Positions 25,608 to 37,317 of a stretch of DNA of 64,000 nt are shown here, piece by piece. The stretch is taken from contig NW_024037059.1 of assembly GCF_015706575.1 (NCBI RefSeq), positions 28,530,129 to 28,594,128 on the forward strand, written 5' to 3'. This DNA comes from Patiria miniata. Its lineage: Eukaryota; Echinodermata; Asteroidea; Valvatida; Asterinidae. The translations under genes were made by a program, and so were the position numbers. The notes below the pieces were generated by a model, which was not told the origin of the DNA, ran no database searches, and saw nothing but the letters and a program-made list of their open reading frames with translations. Position 1 is the first letter of the stretch; every line of letters starts with the position of its first letter.

Positions 25608-25761
25608 ATAAATATGTGCTCGGTCGGTATTTATCACTGTGTTTAAGAGTCTGGGTGCTGATAATTACCCTCGCCTCCGGCTCGGGTAATTATCAGCACC
25701 CAGACTCTAAGTGGTCTTAAACAGAGTGATAAAAACTTCCGGAGCACACATTTATTCCCTT
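25608..25761. repeat. large hairpin near lectin B
   Basis: Same structure as at 14699-14852; the inner arms are unchanged. Confidence 0.72.
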
Positions 25762-25819
25762 AATTAAATAAGTTTGTAAGCTTTACTCTTTTTTAAGAAG
25801 TCAGCCTTTGTGTTGCCAT

Positions 25820-26516
25820 TTAAAAATGCAGCTGTGGTGCAGATCGTTTGCAGATAGTGGCAACGTGTTTCTCGCAAAATACATCATTCCAACCAGATTG
25901 TCTCGTTGCTGCACAATCTTCACCTTCCCTAAGATCATTAGGTTCACCATCCCTCCAGTTTCTGTACTCCACATCAGTAGTGCCATCCTGACACACCCAT
26001 GTACCTGACACATACAGAATACATATGTCAGGTTTTATTTGGTTTGATTTTACTGTGAAGATTTTAAGAAATGAGAACCATGTTTGTTTGAAGTTTGAAT
26101 GTTAATATTGTCATTTCTTTCCTCGCCAAAAGAAGAGAAAAAATGTTCAATATGAATTTCTTTGAAAATCGAATTCATTCATTGCTAAAGTCTTAAAGCA
26201 ATATAAGTTGACAAACCTTCAACTTGCTGATCAGTGCAGTCGATCAAAAACCGGTGGATCAGGTTCTTCAGAAGGAACTCAGTTTCCTCCTGAGACTGAG
26301 GCATAACCAAGACACTTCCCATCTTGATGCACTCCTGTTTTGCCTCAGCCCATGGTAGTTTCTCGCTGAGTTGCTTGTAGCATTTGCCACCCCACTGGCT
26401 CCAAGTAGGAGGACACGCCCTCTAATGGAGGCCTCACACCTTTCATTACCACCAGTGCATCTGATCATAAGACTAAGGCTTATCAAGCCAACGATGAGAC
26501 GTTTAGGCAACACCAT
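25820..26516 (-). pseudogene. C-type lectin copy B, two exons with a one-base frameshift
   Basis: Minus strand. Exon 1 (26516 down to 26217) starts MVLPKRLIVGLISLSLMI, a secretion signal. It then loses one C in a CCCC run (near 26420; copies D and E read GCCCCTCTA, this one GCCCTCTA), so translation leaves the lectin frame after about 33 residues and stops at 26268. With the base present the domain would be complete. Exon 2 (26004 down to 25820) encodes the mannose-type EPN motif (WRDGEPNDLREGEDC) and WND, then ICKRSAPQLHF and stop. The single homopolymer indel could be a sequencing error, in which case this is a functional gene. Family role: secreted carbohydrate recognition, often innate immunity. 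Confidence 0.75.
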
Positions 26517-28213
26517 TTCAAGATGTTACCTCACTGGTGCCCAGTGTAGATATGAAGTTATGCTGTCACTGTCAGCTACTATGTGTACCTTTTTATTGCA
26601 GGGGCTATTATGCTCATCAAGAGCTACAGTCAATATTTTCTTCCAATATTAAACCTGCCCTTCAAGTTGAGTCTTTCCAATAAATGTGTCAAGCCATATT
26701 GGTTTGATGCAACTGATCCTCAATGCATTGTATCGGCCAACAGACTTCATCACAGATTTGTTATTTCAGTTAATGAAGATGGACTCACTGTTATGAAGCT
26801 TCTGCAATTTTGTCATAAATGCTCCACATCTTTTGCTGGATCGTTATTTCTTCTTTGTATCATGTGACTGGCTGAGTTACTGACTGGTAGATGATTTCAG
26901 CAGTGATCTCACTAGATTGTTTTGGGTTGTTAGTGTTTCGTTGAAATTGGAGTTTGTATCAAAATGTTTTCCGCAGATCACTAATTGATGGTGTGCAGCT
27001 AATCTTTAGTGTGTTGTATCAGTCAAGGCATTTCATCTTAGGCCAAAAAAATAGTCGGTCTCTGGTCAGACCACAATTCTGGAATTGATGCGGCGACGCG
27101 GGTTTTTTTTTTTTTTGGTCGGCTGGTTTTTTTTTAAGCTTGGATTGTACAGACAAACTGGGTACTATTTGCATTTGTTGTGTCCTCATAAACATTGGTG
27201 TCGTCCATCATTTGCATTGGTGTCCTCCATCACTTGCCTTTGTGCAATTTCACCATTCCTTGGTGCTCCTTGGTACAAAAATTTGAGGTGGTGCGGCAAT
27301 AGAGATCGCTGTTGTAGATACCGCGGAAAATTTGGGGAAAAAAAGATTGACATGCATGATTAAAATCGACGCGCGCTGACTAGAGACCGACTTTTTTTTT
27401 TTTGGCCTTAGATTTGTTGTATTAGTTAATGAAGATTGACTCACCGTTATGAAGCCTGCTTCAAACTGGACCGCAAAGTACTGCTTCTTTCTTTGTGTGT
27501 GTGACATTACTACGATGAGGAGCTAATCAAGTGGTTGACCAAATTTATAGAAGGTTTCAGATTTCTGGAGTGACTTGAATACCACAGGCCAGCCAGCACA
27601 AGCGTTGTGCATGTTTAGTGTTTAAATTGTGATATACATCGCCATCAAATCTAGAGGGGAAGTCACTTGATCTACACTTCAACACCTGCTCGCCAATTTT
27701 GGTGAAAAGTTGGGTAGGCTTTTCTGGTAATATTTCTTCATTTTTTGTAAGTTTGCCCACCATTACACAAGGATGGAAACAGTAAGTTCTCGATAACACA
27801 GAATATTATTAGTGCACAACTTAGCGTAATGTCATGTTGTATTTGGTGGTGCATAAGGTATTTTCCAGCATTTGCTCTGTTTGTTCGAGGTTCATGTTAC
27901 GACGTTAACACTGCAACAGAACTGTTCTGGTTTTAGAATGAAATTGAGAAAAAGACTCGAGAAAACAGAAATCTGTGAAATAGGAAGGATCAGATAATTA
28001 ACTCACAAAAAGGTATTGCACAAGCAAAGATTATAAAGATATTACAAAAGACTAAGTTTATAACATGACAAAATACTGCAGAATCAGATCCTCATTTATT
28101 TCATCTCATCGAATAGTTAACATTTCCAATTGAGATTATTTTACAAAAGGAAACCAAAATTGAGAAGTTCCGAAAATGAACGAAATAAACATATCCAGTG
28201 GCGGTTCTACGGG
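26517..28213. other. intergenic segment between lectin B and the duplication junction
   Basis: Holds the MITE at 27041. A frame of about 90 codons near 26583-26867 has a 3'-splice-like CTTTTTATTGCAG in front but no family resemblance. Otherwise nothing recognised. Repeated at 31716-33411. Confidence 0.5.
27041..27407. mobile_element. Harbinger-like MITE, 367 bp (TSD TTA)
   Basis: GGCCAAAAAAATAGTCGGTC at the left, inverted GACCGACTTTTTTTTTTTTG with GCC at the right, TTA duplicated on both sides. Belongs to the same family as 13302-13668. No protein coded; the peptides predicted across it are repeat artefacts. Confidence 0.78.
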
Positions 28214-29141
28214 GGTCTGTCAGGTCAGTCAGTCAATCAGGTCAGATAGGTCAGTCGGGCCAGTCAGGTGAGGTCAGTCGGGTCAGTCGGCTCAGTCAGG
28301 TCAGTTACGTCAGTCAGATCAATCAGGTCAATCATTCATGTCAGTCAGTCAATCAGGTCAATCAGGTCAATCAGATCAGTCATGTCAGTCTCTCAATCAG
28401 GTCAGTTATGTCAGTCGGGTCAATCATGTCAGTCAGTCATGTTAGTCAGTCAATCGGGTCAGTCAGGTCAATCCAGTGAGTCAGGTCGGTCAGTTTGGTC
28501 AGTCAGGTCAGTCGGGACACTCAGGTTAGGTAGGTGGGTCAGTCAGGTCAGTCAGGCCGGTCGGGTCAGTCAGGTCAGTCGGGTCATCCAGTCAGTCAGG
28601 TTAGTCAGGTCAGTCAGGTCTGTCAGGTCAGTCAGTCAATCAGGTCAGATAGGTAAAGTCGGGCCAGTCAGATCAGTCGGGTCAGTCGGCTCAGTCAGGT
28701 CAGTGACGTCAGTCAGATCAATCAGGTCAATCATTCATGTCAGTCAGTCAATCAGGTCAATCAGGTCAATCAGATCAGTCATGTCAGTCTCTCAATCAGG
28801 TCAGTTATGTCAGTCGGGTCAATCATGTCAGTCAGTCATGTTAGTCAGTCAATCGGGTCAGTCAGGTCAATCCAGTGAGTCAGGTCGGTCAGTCTGGTCA
28901 GTCAGGTCAGTCGGGACACTCAGGTTAGGTAGGTGGGTCAGTCAGGTCAGTCAGGCCAGTCAGCCAGGTCTGCCGGGTCAGTCAAGTTAGATCGGTCAGT
29001 CCGGTCAGTTAGGTCAGGCAGGTCAGGTAGGTGGGTCAGTCGGGTCAGCCAGGTCAGTAAGTCAGTCAATCAGGTCAATGAGGTCAATCCAGTCAGTCAG
29101 GTCGGTCAGTCTGATCAGGAAAATCAGGTCAGTCAGAAACA
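28214..29141 (+). repeat. GTCAG-type minisatellite, third copy (truncated at its left edge)
   Basis: Copy of 23015-23942. It starts abruptly after a GGGGG run that belongs to the hAT-like element sequence, so the first about 150 bp of the array are absent. Confidence 0.85.
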
Positions 29142-29255
29142 GGACTGCGGGCTGTCCCTCTGGGACCATCCCAGAATTCAGTCCCATGAATAGTGCACCC
29201 AACTAAGCAGGTTAGACCTTGACACTGAAATTGATCCTTTGCTTTTTTTTAACAG

Positions 29256-29377
29256 GTTGGATTAACGAGTGGACCGGGAGTTTCAACATAGCTTTCTACT
29301 TGTATGGTGGAGTGACGTTGCTATCCATTCCACTGGTGCTCTTCCAAGATCGTTATGCTAAACGAAGGTCACTGTAA
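29256..29377 (+). pseudogene. orphan duplicate of the last MCT exon
   Basis: A copy of exon 24057-24178 displaced by 5,199 bp and, as far as I can see, identical in sequence, with its acceptor (TTTAACAG) and stop codon. No exons 1-3 accompany it, because the duplicated block starts inside the preceding intron. It encodes only the C-terminal 39 residues (WINEWTGSF... to KRRSL). It could serve as an alternative terminal exon of copy 2 by skipping 24057-24178, but would give the same protein. If the 5.2-kb duplication is an assembly artefact, this exon does not exist. Confidence 0.75.
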
Positions 29378-30806
29378 AAAAAAAAAAAAAACACTGTCTC
29401 ATATTATTCAATTTCAATTTAATTCAATTCAATTCAAGAAGCATTTATTTCATACTCCTTTAGAGAAATACATCAATAAATAAAAGATGTCCGGTATATA
29501 GCAAAATAGCGAATTCGATAAATATGTCACCAAAAATGTAATAAAAGTAAACTGCGCTATTAACAAGAGTAACACTTACAGCGTGTAACACTTACAGTGC
29601 TGATTTGGCTGAAATAGAAATTGAGACAAAGAGTTGAACGATTTATACTAATAGCTCAGATAAACTGGGCTCCACAAGCAACAACGACATTCGACTTGAA
29701 GTATTTTGTATCGTTGGACTAAGTACTGCAACATCAGATTTTCCGTTTTGTTATGTTATTGAATTGTTACAGTGCTTCCAAATTTTCAATGGCCTCATTA
29801 ATTTAACTAATTTATCATTTACAATTCTTTGACGACGACATTGTTTATAATCCATTTGATGTTTGATTTGTTGATAAATCACCAGTGTGATTTTTCAAGC
29901 CTGGAAAGGAAAAACGTGAATTCAAAATTGAATTTGCATTTCGAAACAAACGCGTCAGTGTGGAAAATTGATACCTTGGTTCATATTGCCCAGGCAACAC
30001 TGGAAATTAAGAATGAGAAACTAAAATGAAAATTGAAAATCTCCGAAATTGAAGATTGTCAAGAAGCATCAGATTGTCCATTTCGTCATGTTAGTGAATT
30101 CTTACAGTGCTACAAAACATCTCATTTTCAAAATAATTTGATTTCATTGATATTCGCAACACATAATCCATTTTATGTTTGATTGTTTTTTAAATAAATA
30201 CTACGTTAGCAGTGTGATTTCTAAAAGCTTAGAAAGAAAATACGTGAATTCAAAATGAAATTCTAATTTACCAAAAATTTGTGTGGCCAATAGTTGCAAT
30301 GGTTCTCACTGCCCAGGCAACACTGGAAATTGAAAATGAGGAATTAAAATTAAAATCTGTGAAGTGAAAGAAAGCTATGTAAATAAGTAAAATCATTTTT
30401 TTTCCAAATTATTTTGATTTCTCAAGTATTAAGTTGAGGACTACCATCAATGCAAATATGTTTTCAACATTAACGATGGTTCAAACAATAAACTATAAAA
30501 GATACTTTCTACATGATACCCTTCATTTCTAATTAATTAAGTATTCATAAATACCTCAGACAGTTTAGATAGTTCTTAATTCAAAACGCAACGCCCCAGG
30601 TGCGTTCTGCGCGACATCGCACAGAACATGCTACGCGCGCGTCAATCTCCTTAAAAGGGTTGTTTACATCTTACTCGCCAGCTGAACACTCCATTATTTT
30701 GCTAAAGGGGTGTTTCAAAAGCATGAAGTGAACTTGTTGAACAAAATCGGGATTATTTTAACAAATTATTTGATTTTCTTTTACCGAAAGGTATTTATGA
30801 ATGGGA

Positions 30807-30960
30807 ATAAATATGTGCTCGGTCGGTATTTATCACTGTGTTTAAGAGTCTGGGTGCTGATAATTACCCTCGCCTCCGGCTCGGGTAATTATCAGCACCC
30901 AGACTCTAAGTGGTCTTAAACAGAGTGATAAAAACTTCCGGAGCACACATTTATTCCCTT
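30807..30960. repeat. large hairpin near lectin C
   Basis: Third copy, in the second 5.2-kb unit. Confidence 0.72.
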
Positions 30961-31018
30961 AATTAAATAAGTTTGTAAGCTTTACTCTTTTTTAAGAAGT
31001 CAGCCTTTGTGTTGCCAT

Positions 31019-31715
31019 TTAAAAATGCAGCTGTGGTGCAGATCGTTTGCAGATAGTGGCAACGTGTTTCTCGCAAAATACATCATTCCAACCAGATTGT
31101 CTCGTTGCTGCACAATCTTCACCTTCCCTAAGATCATTAGGTTCACCATCCCTCCAGTTTCTGTACTCCACATCAGTAGTGCCATCCTGACACACCCATG
31201 TACCTGACACATACAGAATACATATGTCAGGTTTTATTTGGTTTGATTTTACTGTGAAGATTTTAAGAAATGAGAACCATGTTTGTTTGAAGTTTGAATG
31301 TTAATATTGTCATTTCTTTCCTCGCCAAAAGAAGAGAAAAAATGTTCAATATGAATTTCTTTGAAAATCGAATTCATTCATTGCTAAAGTCTTAAAGCAA
31401 TATAAGTTGACAAACCTTCAACTTGCTGATCAGTGCAGTCGATCAAAAACCGGTGGATCAGGTTCTTCAGAAGGAACTCAGTTTCCTCCTGAGACTGAGG
31501 CATAACCAAGACACTTCCCATCTTGATGCACTCCTGTTTTGCCTCAGCCCATGGTAGTTTCTCGCTGAGTTGCTTGTAGCATTTGCCACCCCACTGGCTC
31601 CAAGTAGGAGGACACGCCCTCTAATGGAGGCCTCACACCTTTCATTACCACCAGTGCATCTGATCATAAGACTAAGGCTTATCAAGCCAACGATGAGACG
31701 TTTAGGCAACACCAT
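31019..31715 (-). pseudogene. C-type lectin copy C, duplicate of B with the same frameshift
   Basis: Lies 5,199 bp from copy B inside the young duplication. Exon 1 is 31715-31416, exon 2 is 31203-31019. The same GCCCTCTA one-base loss is present, so the lesion predates the duplication, or both copies derive from one mis-assembled or mis-called sequence. EPN and WND motifs are intact in exon 2. Confidence 0.72.
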
Positions 31716-32239
31716 TTCAAGATGTTACCTCACTGGTGCCCAGTGTAGATATGAAGTTATGCTGTCACTGTCAGCTACTATGTGTACCTTTTTATTGCAG
31801 GGGCTATTATGCTCATCAAGAGCTACAGTCAATATTTTCTTCCAATATTAAACCTGCCCTTCAAGTTGAGTCTTTCCAATAAATGTGTCAAGCCATATTG
31901 GTTTGATGCAACTGATCCTCAATGCATTGTATCGGCCAACAGACTTCATCACAGATTTGTTATTTCAGTTAATGAAGATGGACTCACTGTTATGAAGCTT
32001 CTGCAATTTTGTCATAAATGCTCCACATCTTTTGCTGGATCGTTATTTCTTCTTTGTATCATGTGACTGGCTGAGTTACTGACTGGTAGATGATTTCAGC
32101 AGTGATCTCACTAGATTGTTTTGGGTTGTTAGTGTTTCGTTGAAATTGGAGTTTGTATCAAAATGTTTTCCGCAGATCACTAATTGATGGTGTGCAGCTA
32201 ATCTTTAGTGTGTTGTATCAGTCAAGGCATTTCATCTTA

Positions 32240-32605
32240 GGCCAAAAAAATAGTCGGTCTCTGGTCAGACCACAATTCTGGAATTGATGCGGCGACGCGG
32301 GTTTTTTTTTTTTTTGGTCGGCTGGTTTTTTTTTAAGCTTGGATTGTACAGACAAACTGGGTACTATTTGCATTTGTTGTGTCCTCATAAACATTGGTGT
32401 CGTCCATCATTTGCATTGGTGTCCTCCATCACTTGCCTTTGTGCAATTTCACCATTCCTTGGTGCTCCTTGGTACAAAAATTTGAGGTGGTGCGGCAATA
32501 GAGATCGCTGTTGTAGATACCGCGGAAAATTTGGGGAAAAAAAGATTGACATGCATGATTAAAATCGACGCGCGCTGACTAGAGACCGACTTTTTTTTTT
32601 TGGCC
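32240..32605. mobile_element. Harbinger-like MITE, copy in the second 5.2-kb unit
   Basis: Duplicate of 27041-27407 at offset 5,199, one T shorter in the poly-T run of the right terminus, with the TTA flanks retained. Confidence 0.75.
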
Positions 32606-33393
32606 TTAGATTTGTTGTATTAGTTAATGAAGATTGACTCACCGTTATGAAGCCTGCTTCAAACTGGACCGCAAAGTACTGCTTCTTTCTTTGTGTGTGT
32701 GACATTACTACGATGAGGAGCTAATCAAGTGGTTGACCAAATTTATAGAAGGTTTCAGATTTCTGGAGTGACTTGAATACCACAGGCCAGCCAGCACAAG
32801 CGTTGTGCATGTTTAGTGTTTAAATTGTGATATACATCGCCATCAAATCTAGAGGGGAAGTCACTTGATCTACACTTCAACACCTGCTCGCCAATTTTGG
32901 TGAAAAGTTGGGTAGGCTTTTCTGGTAATATTTCTTCATTTTTTGTAAGTTTGCCCACCATTACACAAGGATGGAAACAGTAAGTTCTCGATAACACAGA
33001 ATATTATTAGTGCACAACTTAGCGTAATGTCATGTTGTATTTGGTGGTGCATAAGGTATTTTCCAGCATTTGCTCTGTTTGTTCGAGGTTCATGTTACGA
33101 CGTTAACACTGCAACAGAACTGTTCTGGTTTTAGAATGAAATTGAGAAAAAGACTCGAGAAAACAGAAATCTGTGAAATAGGAAGGATCAGATAATTAAC
33201 TCACAAAAAGGTATTGCACAAGCAAAGATTATAAAGATATTACAAAAGACTAAGTTTATAACATGACAAAATACTGCAGAATCAGATCCTCATTTATTTC
33301 ATCTCATCGAATAGTTAACATTTCCAATTGAGATTATTTTACAAAAGGAAACCAAAATTGAGAAGTTCCGAAAATGAACGAAATAAACATATC

Positions 33394-33623
33394 CAGTGGC
33401 GGTTCTACGGGGGGCTAGGGGGGCTTTAGCCCCTCCAAAATATTTTTCTGGTCCCAAAAAACAAATTCCATAAAAAAAAATGCACTAGCAAAATGTAAGA
33501 ATTTGACGTGCATGGGAATGGTCTCCCCCTGAACGAAAAGGGTGCATTTGTACACTTTTAGTTAATATAGTGTGCCTGATTGTAGGATTTCTTCAGCGCT
33601 CCCCATTGAAAATATGGTACGGC

Positions 33624-33698
<75 letters not shown>

Positions 33699-33830
33699 AC
33701 GTATTGATTTTCAGAGGCCTAAGTGTCCGGAGAAAATAACCTGTTTACATTTCAGCACGCCTCCCTGAAAAAAAAATCTGGATCAACCTTGCTAGCCCCC
33801 CAAAAAATATTGTCTCTAGAACCGCTCCTG
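33394..33830. mobile_element. hAT-like nonautonomous element (437 bp) with 74-bp poly-C run
   Basis: Ends CAGTGGCGGTTCTA and, inverted, CAGGAGCGGTTCTA (12 of 14 matching). Perfect 8-bp target duplication AACATATC at 33386-33393 and 33831-33838, as in hAT transposons. Contains an uninterrupted run of about 74 C (33625-33698). The same family recurs at 46877. The first copy of the 5.2-kb duplication ends inside the first 20 bases of this element. Confidence 0.85.
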
Positions 33831-34298
33831 AACATATCATTAAAATATTCTCCATAAGCACAACTTAAAAAAGATGCATTCATACAATGTATTCTGTGAG
33901 GACAACCAATAGGATTTGAAAAAATGTTTGTTCGTCATCACAAATTGTGCGCCCAAATGTTGTGATTGTCCGAGTGGTTCAAATTCTCCGTGAAAGACCA
34001 ATACAGAAATTTAATAAAACTATATTCCAACAAGCACAATTACAAAATGGTATATGTTTACAACTAAATATTCTATAAGGAGTGCCTCATGCATCAACTA
34101 TTTCTATTATAATATTTTTAAAATTATTTTTAATCTTCTTAAACTTTTTGCCCAAAATGTGCGCTTGTCTGAATTGTTCAATTGCATATTTACAATACTG
34201 TACATATCAACCTTTTTAGGGATGTAATTTACAATAAAAGAAAATGATTTACTGAGTGTCCTCTTTTCTTTGATGAGCAGTCAGTGTTTTGTTGACAC

Positions 34299-34992
34299 TT
34301 AGAAGTGCAGCTGTGGTGCAGGTCGTTTGCAGATGACAGGAGAGAGATCCTCACATGATACATCATTCCAATCACCAGTAGCTGTCACTACTGCACAGTG
34401 TTCCTGTCCCCGGTCATTACTAGGTTCACCATCCCTCCAGTTTCTGTACTCCACATCAGTAGTGCCATCTTGACACACCCATGTACCTGACACACACAGA
34501 GAATATTAATGTCTGGTTTTAATTGGTTAGAATTTTACTATGAAGCTTTCAAGAAATGAGAACCATGTTTGTGTGCATTTTGAAAAGTTAATAATGAAGT
34601 TTCTTTCCTGTCCAAAAGAAGAGACAAATTGTTTCCTATGAATTTCTTGGAAAATAGAATTCAGTCAATGTTAAAGCAATACAAGTTGACAAACCTTCAA
34701 CTTGAAGATCATTGCAGTGAATCCAAAACCAGTGGTACATGTTCTTCTGAAGGAACTCAGTTTCCTCCTGAGACTGTGGCATGACCAAGGCACTTCCCAT
34801 CTTGATGCACTCCTGTTTTGCCTCAGCCCATGGTAGTTTCTCGCTGAGTTTTTGGTAGCATTTGCCACCCCACTGGCTCCAAGCAGGAGGACACGCCCCT
34901 CTAATGGAGGCCCCACACCTCTCATTATCACCAGTGCATCTGATCATAAGACAAAGGTTTATCAAGCCAACGACGAGACGTTTAGGCAACAT
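34299..34992 (-). CDS. secreted single-domain C-type lectin, gene D (161 aa, 2 exons)
   Basis: Minus strand. Exon 1 34992-34695 and exon 2 34486-34299 join in phase 1 (GAAG|GTTTGT ... TCAG|GT) into an open frame. Residues 1-20 (MLPKRLVVGLINLCLMIRCT) form a signal peptide. One C-type lectin domain fills the rest: ACPPAWSQWGGKCY, PWAEAKQEC, the EExFL helix, a WI-H-C segment where most families have WIGL, then GTWVCQDG, YRNWRDGEPSND, the EHC cysteine, WNDVSC and ICK. The sugar-specificity motif is EPS rather than the mannose-type EPN. Cysteines in WIHC and WVC are extra to the two canonical disulfides and may pair. No transmembrane segment or second domain follows, so the product should be a small secreted lectin. 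Ligand unknown. Confidence 0.85.
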
Positions 34993-36544
34993 CTTTTTCA
35001 GATGTTTCCAGACTGGTAACGGGTGGTGAAATGATTCACTTCACTTCAAATGAAGGGTATTTTATTGAAGTGGTGCGCTTGACGATGCCTTCAATCGTTT
35101 CTGCCCCAATGCATGCAAAGAGAATATTTCAATTGAACACGTAGCTAGCCTTTCCCATGTGCCTTTGGAACACGTATTTGATACATATGACTAATATTGC
35201 TATGGTAGCCAAAATTGTACCTCAATCCAGACCGCATCGAATATACAAATTAGTGGCTAGTTAGAAAGAGAAGGCTTGAATACAAGCATTTGTACATACA
35301 ATATTTTTATATTGCTCTAGTATGGTTGAATAGGAAAGCGCATGGTTGGAATATATACAAGGTATATTTACTGCATTGTGCACAGTCGTAAAAAAAAAAT
35401 CCAAATTTGTCATTGGATTCTACCCGAAAAATTCACAACAAAATCACTTCATGGTGCTGAATATCTCAGTGTATGTTGTGAAGTTAGCTCCTGTAAGTTC
35501 CTGTATACCCTCATGATACAAACAAGCTCACATAGAAGGCCTCGCCAGTTCTTATACCACCGACATACTACCAATAGTAAGATCTACAGTCCAAGCATTT
35601 ATCCATCAACAATTCAACATGAATAAACACCTCCCTCAGTCATCAATGCCAATAATCTGGAGATGTATTTAATCCAAAGTTTAGGCCACAAACTCATGGA
35701 CGACACACAACTCCTCATGAAGCATTGTACCAGTGCAAGAGATGTAATCTCCGACTTTATTAACCACAAATAAAGTAAGCATAACATTGAACAAAAATAT
35801 GTTGTGAATACAACAAAAATTATGTTGTGCATTTAAAGTCACATAGCCTTCACAAATGATCAACTCCACAAAAAATAGACATTAGTCAAACAATGAACTG
35901 TGACCTACTGAGGCACAATGAGGAATGTCCCTCAAAACCTCGTTTTGATTAACCGACGCCTGAAGTCAGATATACTAGAAAAATCATGTCAAACTCGATA
36001 TTGATTGTTTTGTATTTCTGAGTAGCCAAGGTATCTAATATTCACACCATACATTTTTGTTGGGAAAAAATACCCACAATATAAATGCGTGTCTTTTTTT
36101 AAAGCCGTTTTTTCTCGAAATGAGGTTAGCGAAACTTAGCAGGACACCGTTGAAATTCCTGCGTCACACTTTGGAATAAATTAAGCTACAGAAATAAATT
36201 TGTGCTGGAAAGCCAATGATTTGCGCTTTATGTGCATAACGTGAAAAGTCAAAGATGGGGGTTATTCCTCATTATGCTATGGTATGTCACAAATGATGTG
36301 TAGTTAAAGATGTCTATTATTCGACTGCAAAAGTATGGCTTTGTGCAATAGCTCTTGTATTGTATTACGCTTGAGGACAGACAACAAAAGGAGCACAAAG
36401 GGGCCTTTGATCCTCGGACGACGGTGCCTATTGTTAAATCCTCGATTGTACGGTTATGTGCTGAGTCTATGGGAAAATGTTATATTAGAGGGACAAAGGG
36501 AAACATAATCGGTTGTCCTCAGGCGTATAGTAAAACACGGTTCA
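34993..36544. other. intergenic, upstream of lectin D
   Basis: 34993-35110 resembles the upstream DNA of lectin E and fragment G (GGTGGTGAAATGA, GTGCGCTTGACGATGC). Beyond that I see no gene or repeat. Confidence 0.5.
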
Positions 36545-36790
36545 TACTACCAAGGTACATGTAACACTCACAGTACTGATTTGGCTGAAATTGAAAGTGT
36601 GACAAAGAAGTGAAAGATTTATACTACTAGCTGGGCTCCACAAGCAAAGATATTTGACTTGAAGTATTTTGTATCAGATTTTCTATTTTGTTATGATATT
36701 GAATTGTTACAGTGCTATCAAATTTCCAATTGCACACATATTTAATATATTATTCACAACACTTTGACAATTACAATGTACATTATATGT
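36545..36790. repeat. diverged remnant of the MCT 3' flank
   Basis: CAGTACTGATTTGGCTGAAA, GAAAGATTTATACTA, CTGGGCTCCACAAGCAA and TTTGACTTGAAGTATTTTGT match the sequence after MCT copies 1-3 (for example 12528-12760). An older copy of the unit once reached here, or the segment is itself a dispersed repeat. Confidence 0.6.
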
Positions 36791-36869
36791 TTGATTTTTG
36801 GTTGCTAATAATTTTCTTTATTAAGGGTAAACAATTAATACCTGCAGTACTTGCTTCCTCTGCTATAAA

Positions 36870-37317
36870 CACTCAGCCAAAAAGTCCCCCCTTCCAATAC
36901 TTTTTTGTCTAACTCAAAAACTACTGAGCACCTCGAGCTCAAATAACAACTATATCAGTACAGACATTCCTTAGCAATCCAGCCATACTCTTTATTTGGC
37001 CCAGAAAGTGACAATGTACACGAATTTATGCAATTTATGCCATATGATACCGAAAACATTTGCACTTTTGTATACGATCATTATCAGTGGTGTTTCACAC
37101 TCACCTTGCACGTATACAAAGTGCAACTTTTTTGGATACCATTTGTAATAAATTGCTGAATTTTGTACACATTATCACTGTTTCGGGCCAAACAAAGAGT
37201 ATAGCTGGATTGCTAAGTATTTTTTTACTGATCAGTCGTAATTTGAGCAAGGTGTGCCCAGTAGTTTTTGAGTTAGACAAAAAAGTATTAAGGGGGACTT
37301 TCTTTTTTGGTTGAGTG
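36870..37317. mobile_element. fold-back (full-length inverted repeat) element, 448 bp
   Basis: Left end CACTCAGCCAAAAAGTCCCC and right end, inverted, CACTCAACCAAAAAAGAAAG; both continue into AATACTTTTTTGTCTAACTC. Complementarity continues inward almost to the centre (for example TTAGCAATCCAGC / GCTGGATTGCTAA and GCACTTTGTATAC / GTATACAAAGTGC). TA follows the right end but AA precedes the left, so a mariner-type TA duplication is possible but not proven. Confidence 0.7.

Larger units (their letters stand above)
23015..33411. repeat. 5.2-kb tandem duplication, nearly identical copies (23015-28213 and 28214-33411)
   Basis: Everything from the minisatellite through the last MCT exon, lectin B and a Harbinger-like MITE is repeated at a constant offset of 5,199 bp. 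The only difference I noticed is a one-base change in a poly-T run near 27400/32600. The junction at about 28213 joins CGGTTCTACGGGGG (the first bases of the hAT-like element complete at 33394-33830) to TCTGTCAGG of the minisatellite, sharing only GG. Such identity implies either a very recent duplication or an assembly artefact. Confidence 0.9.
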
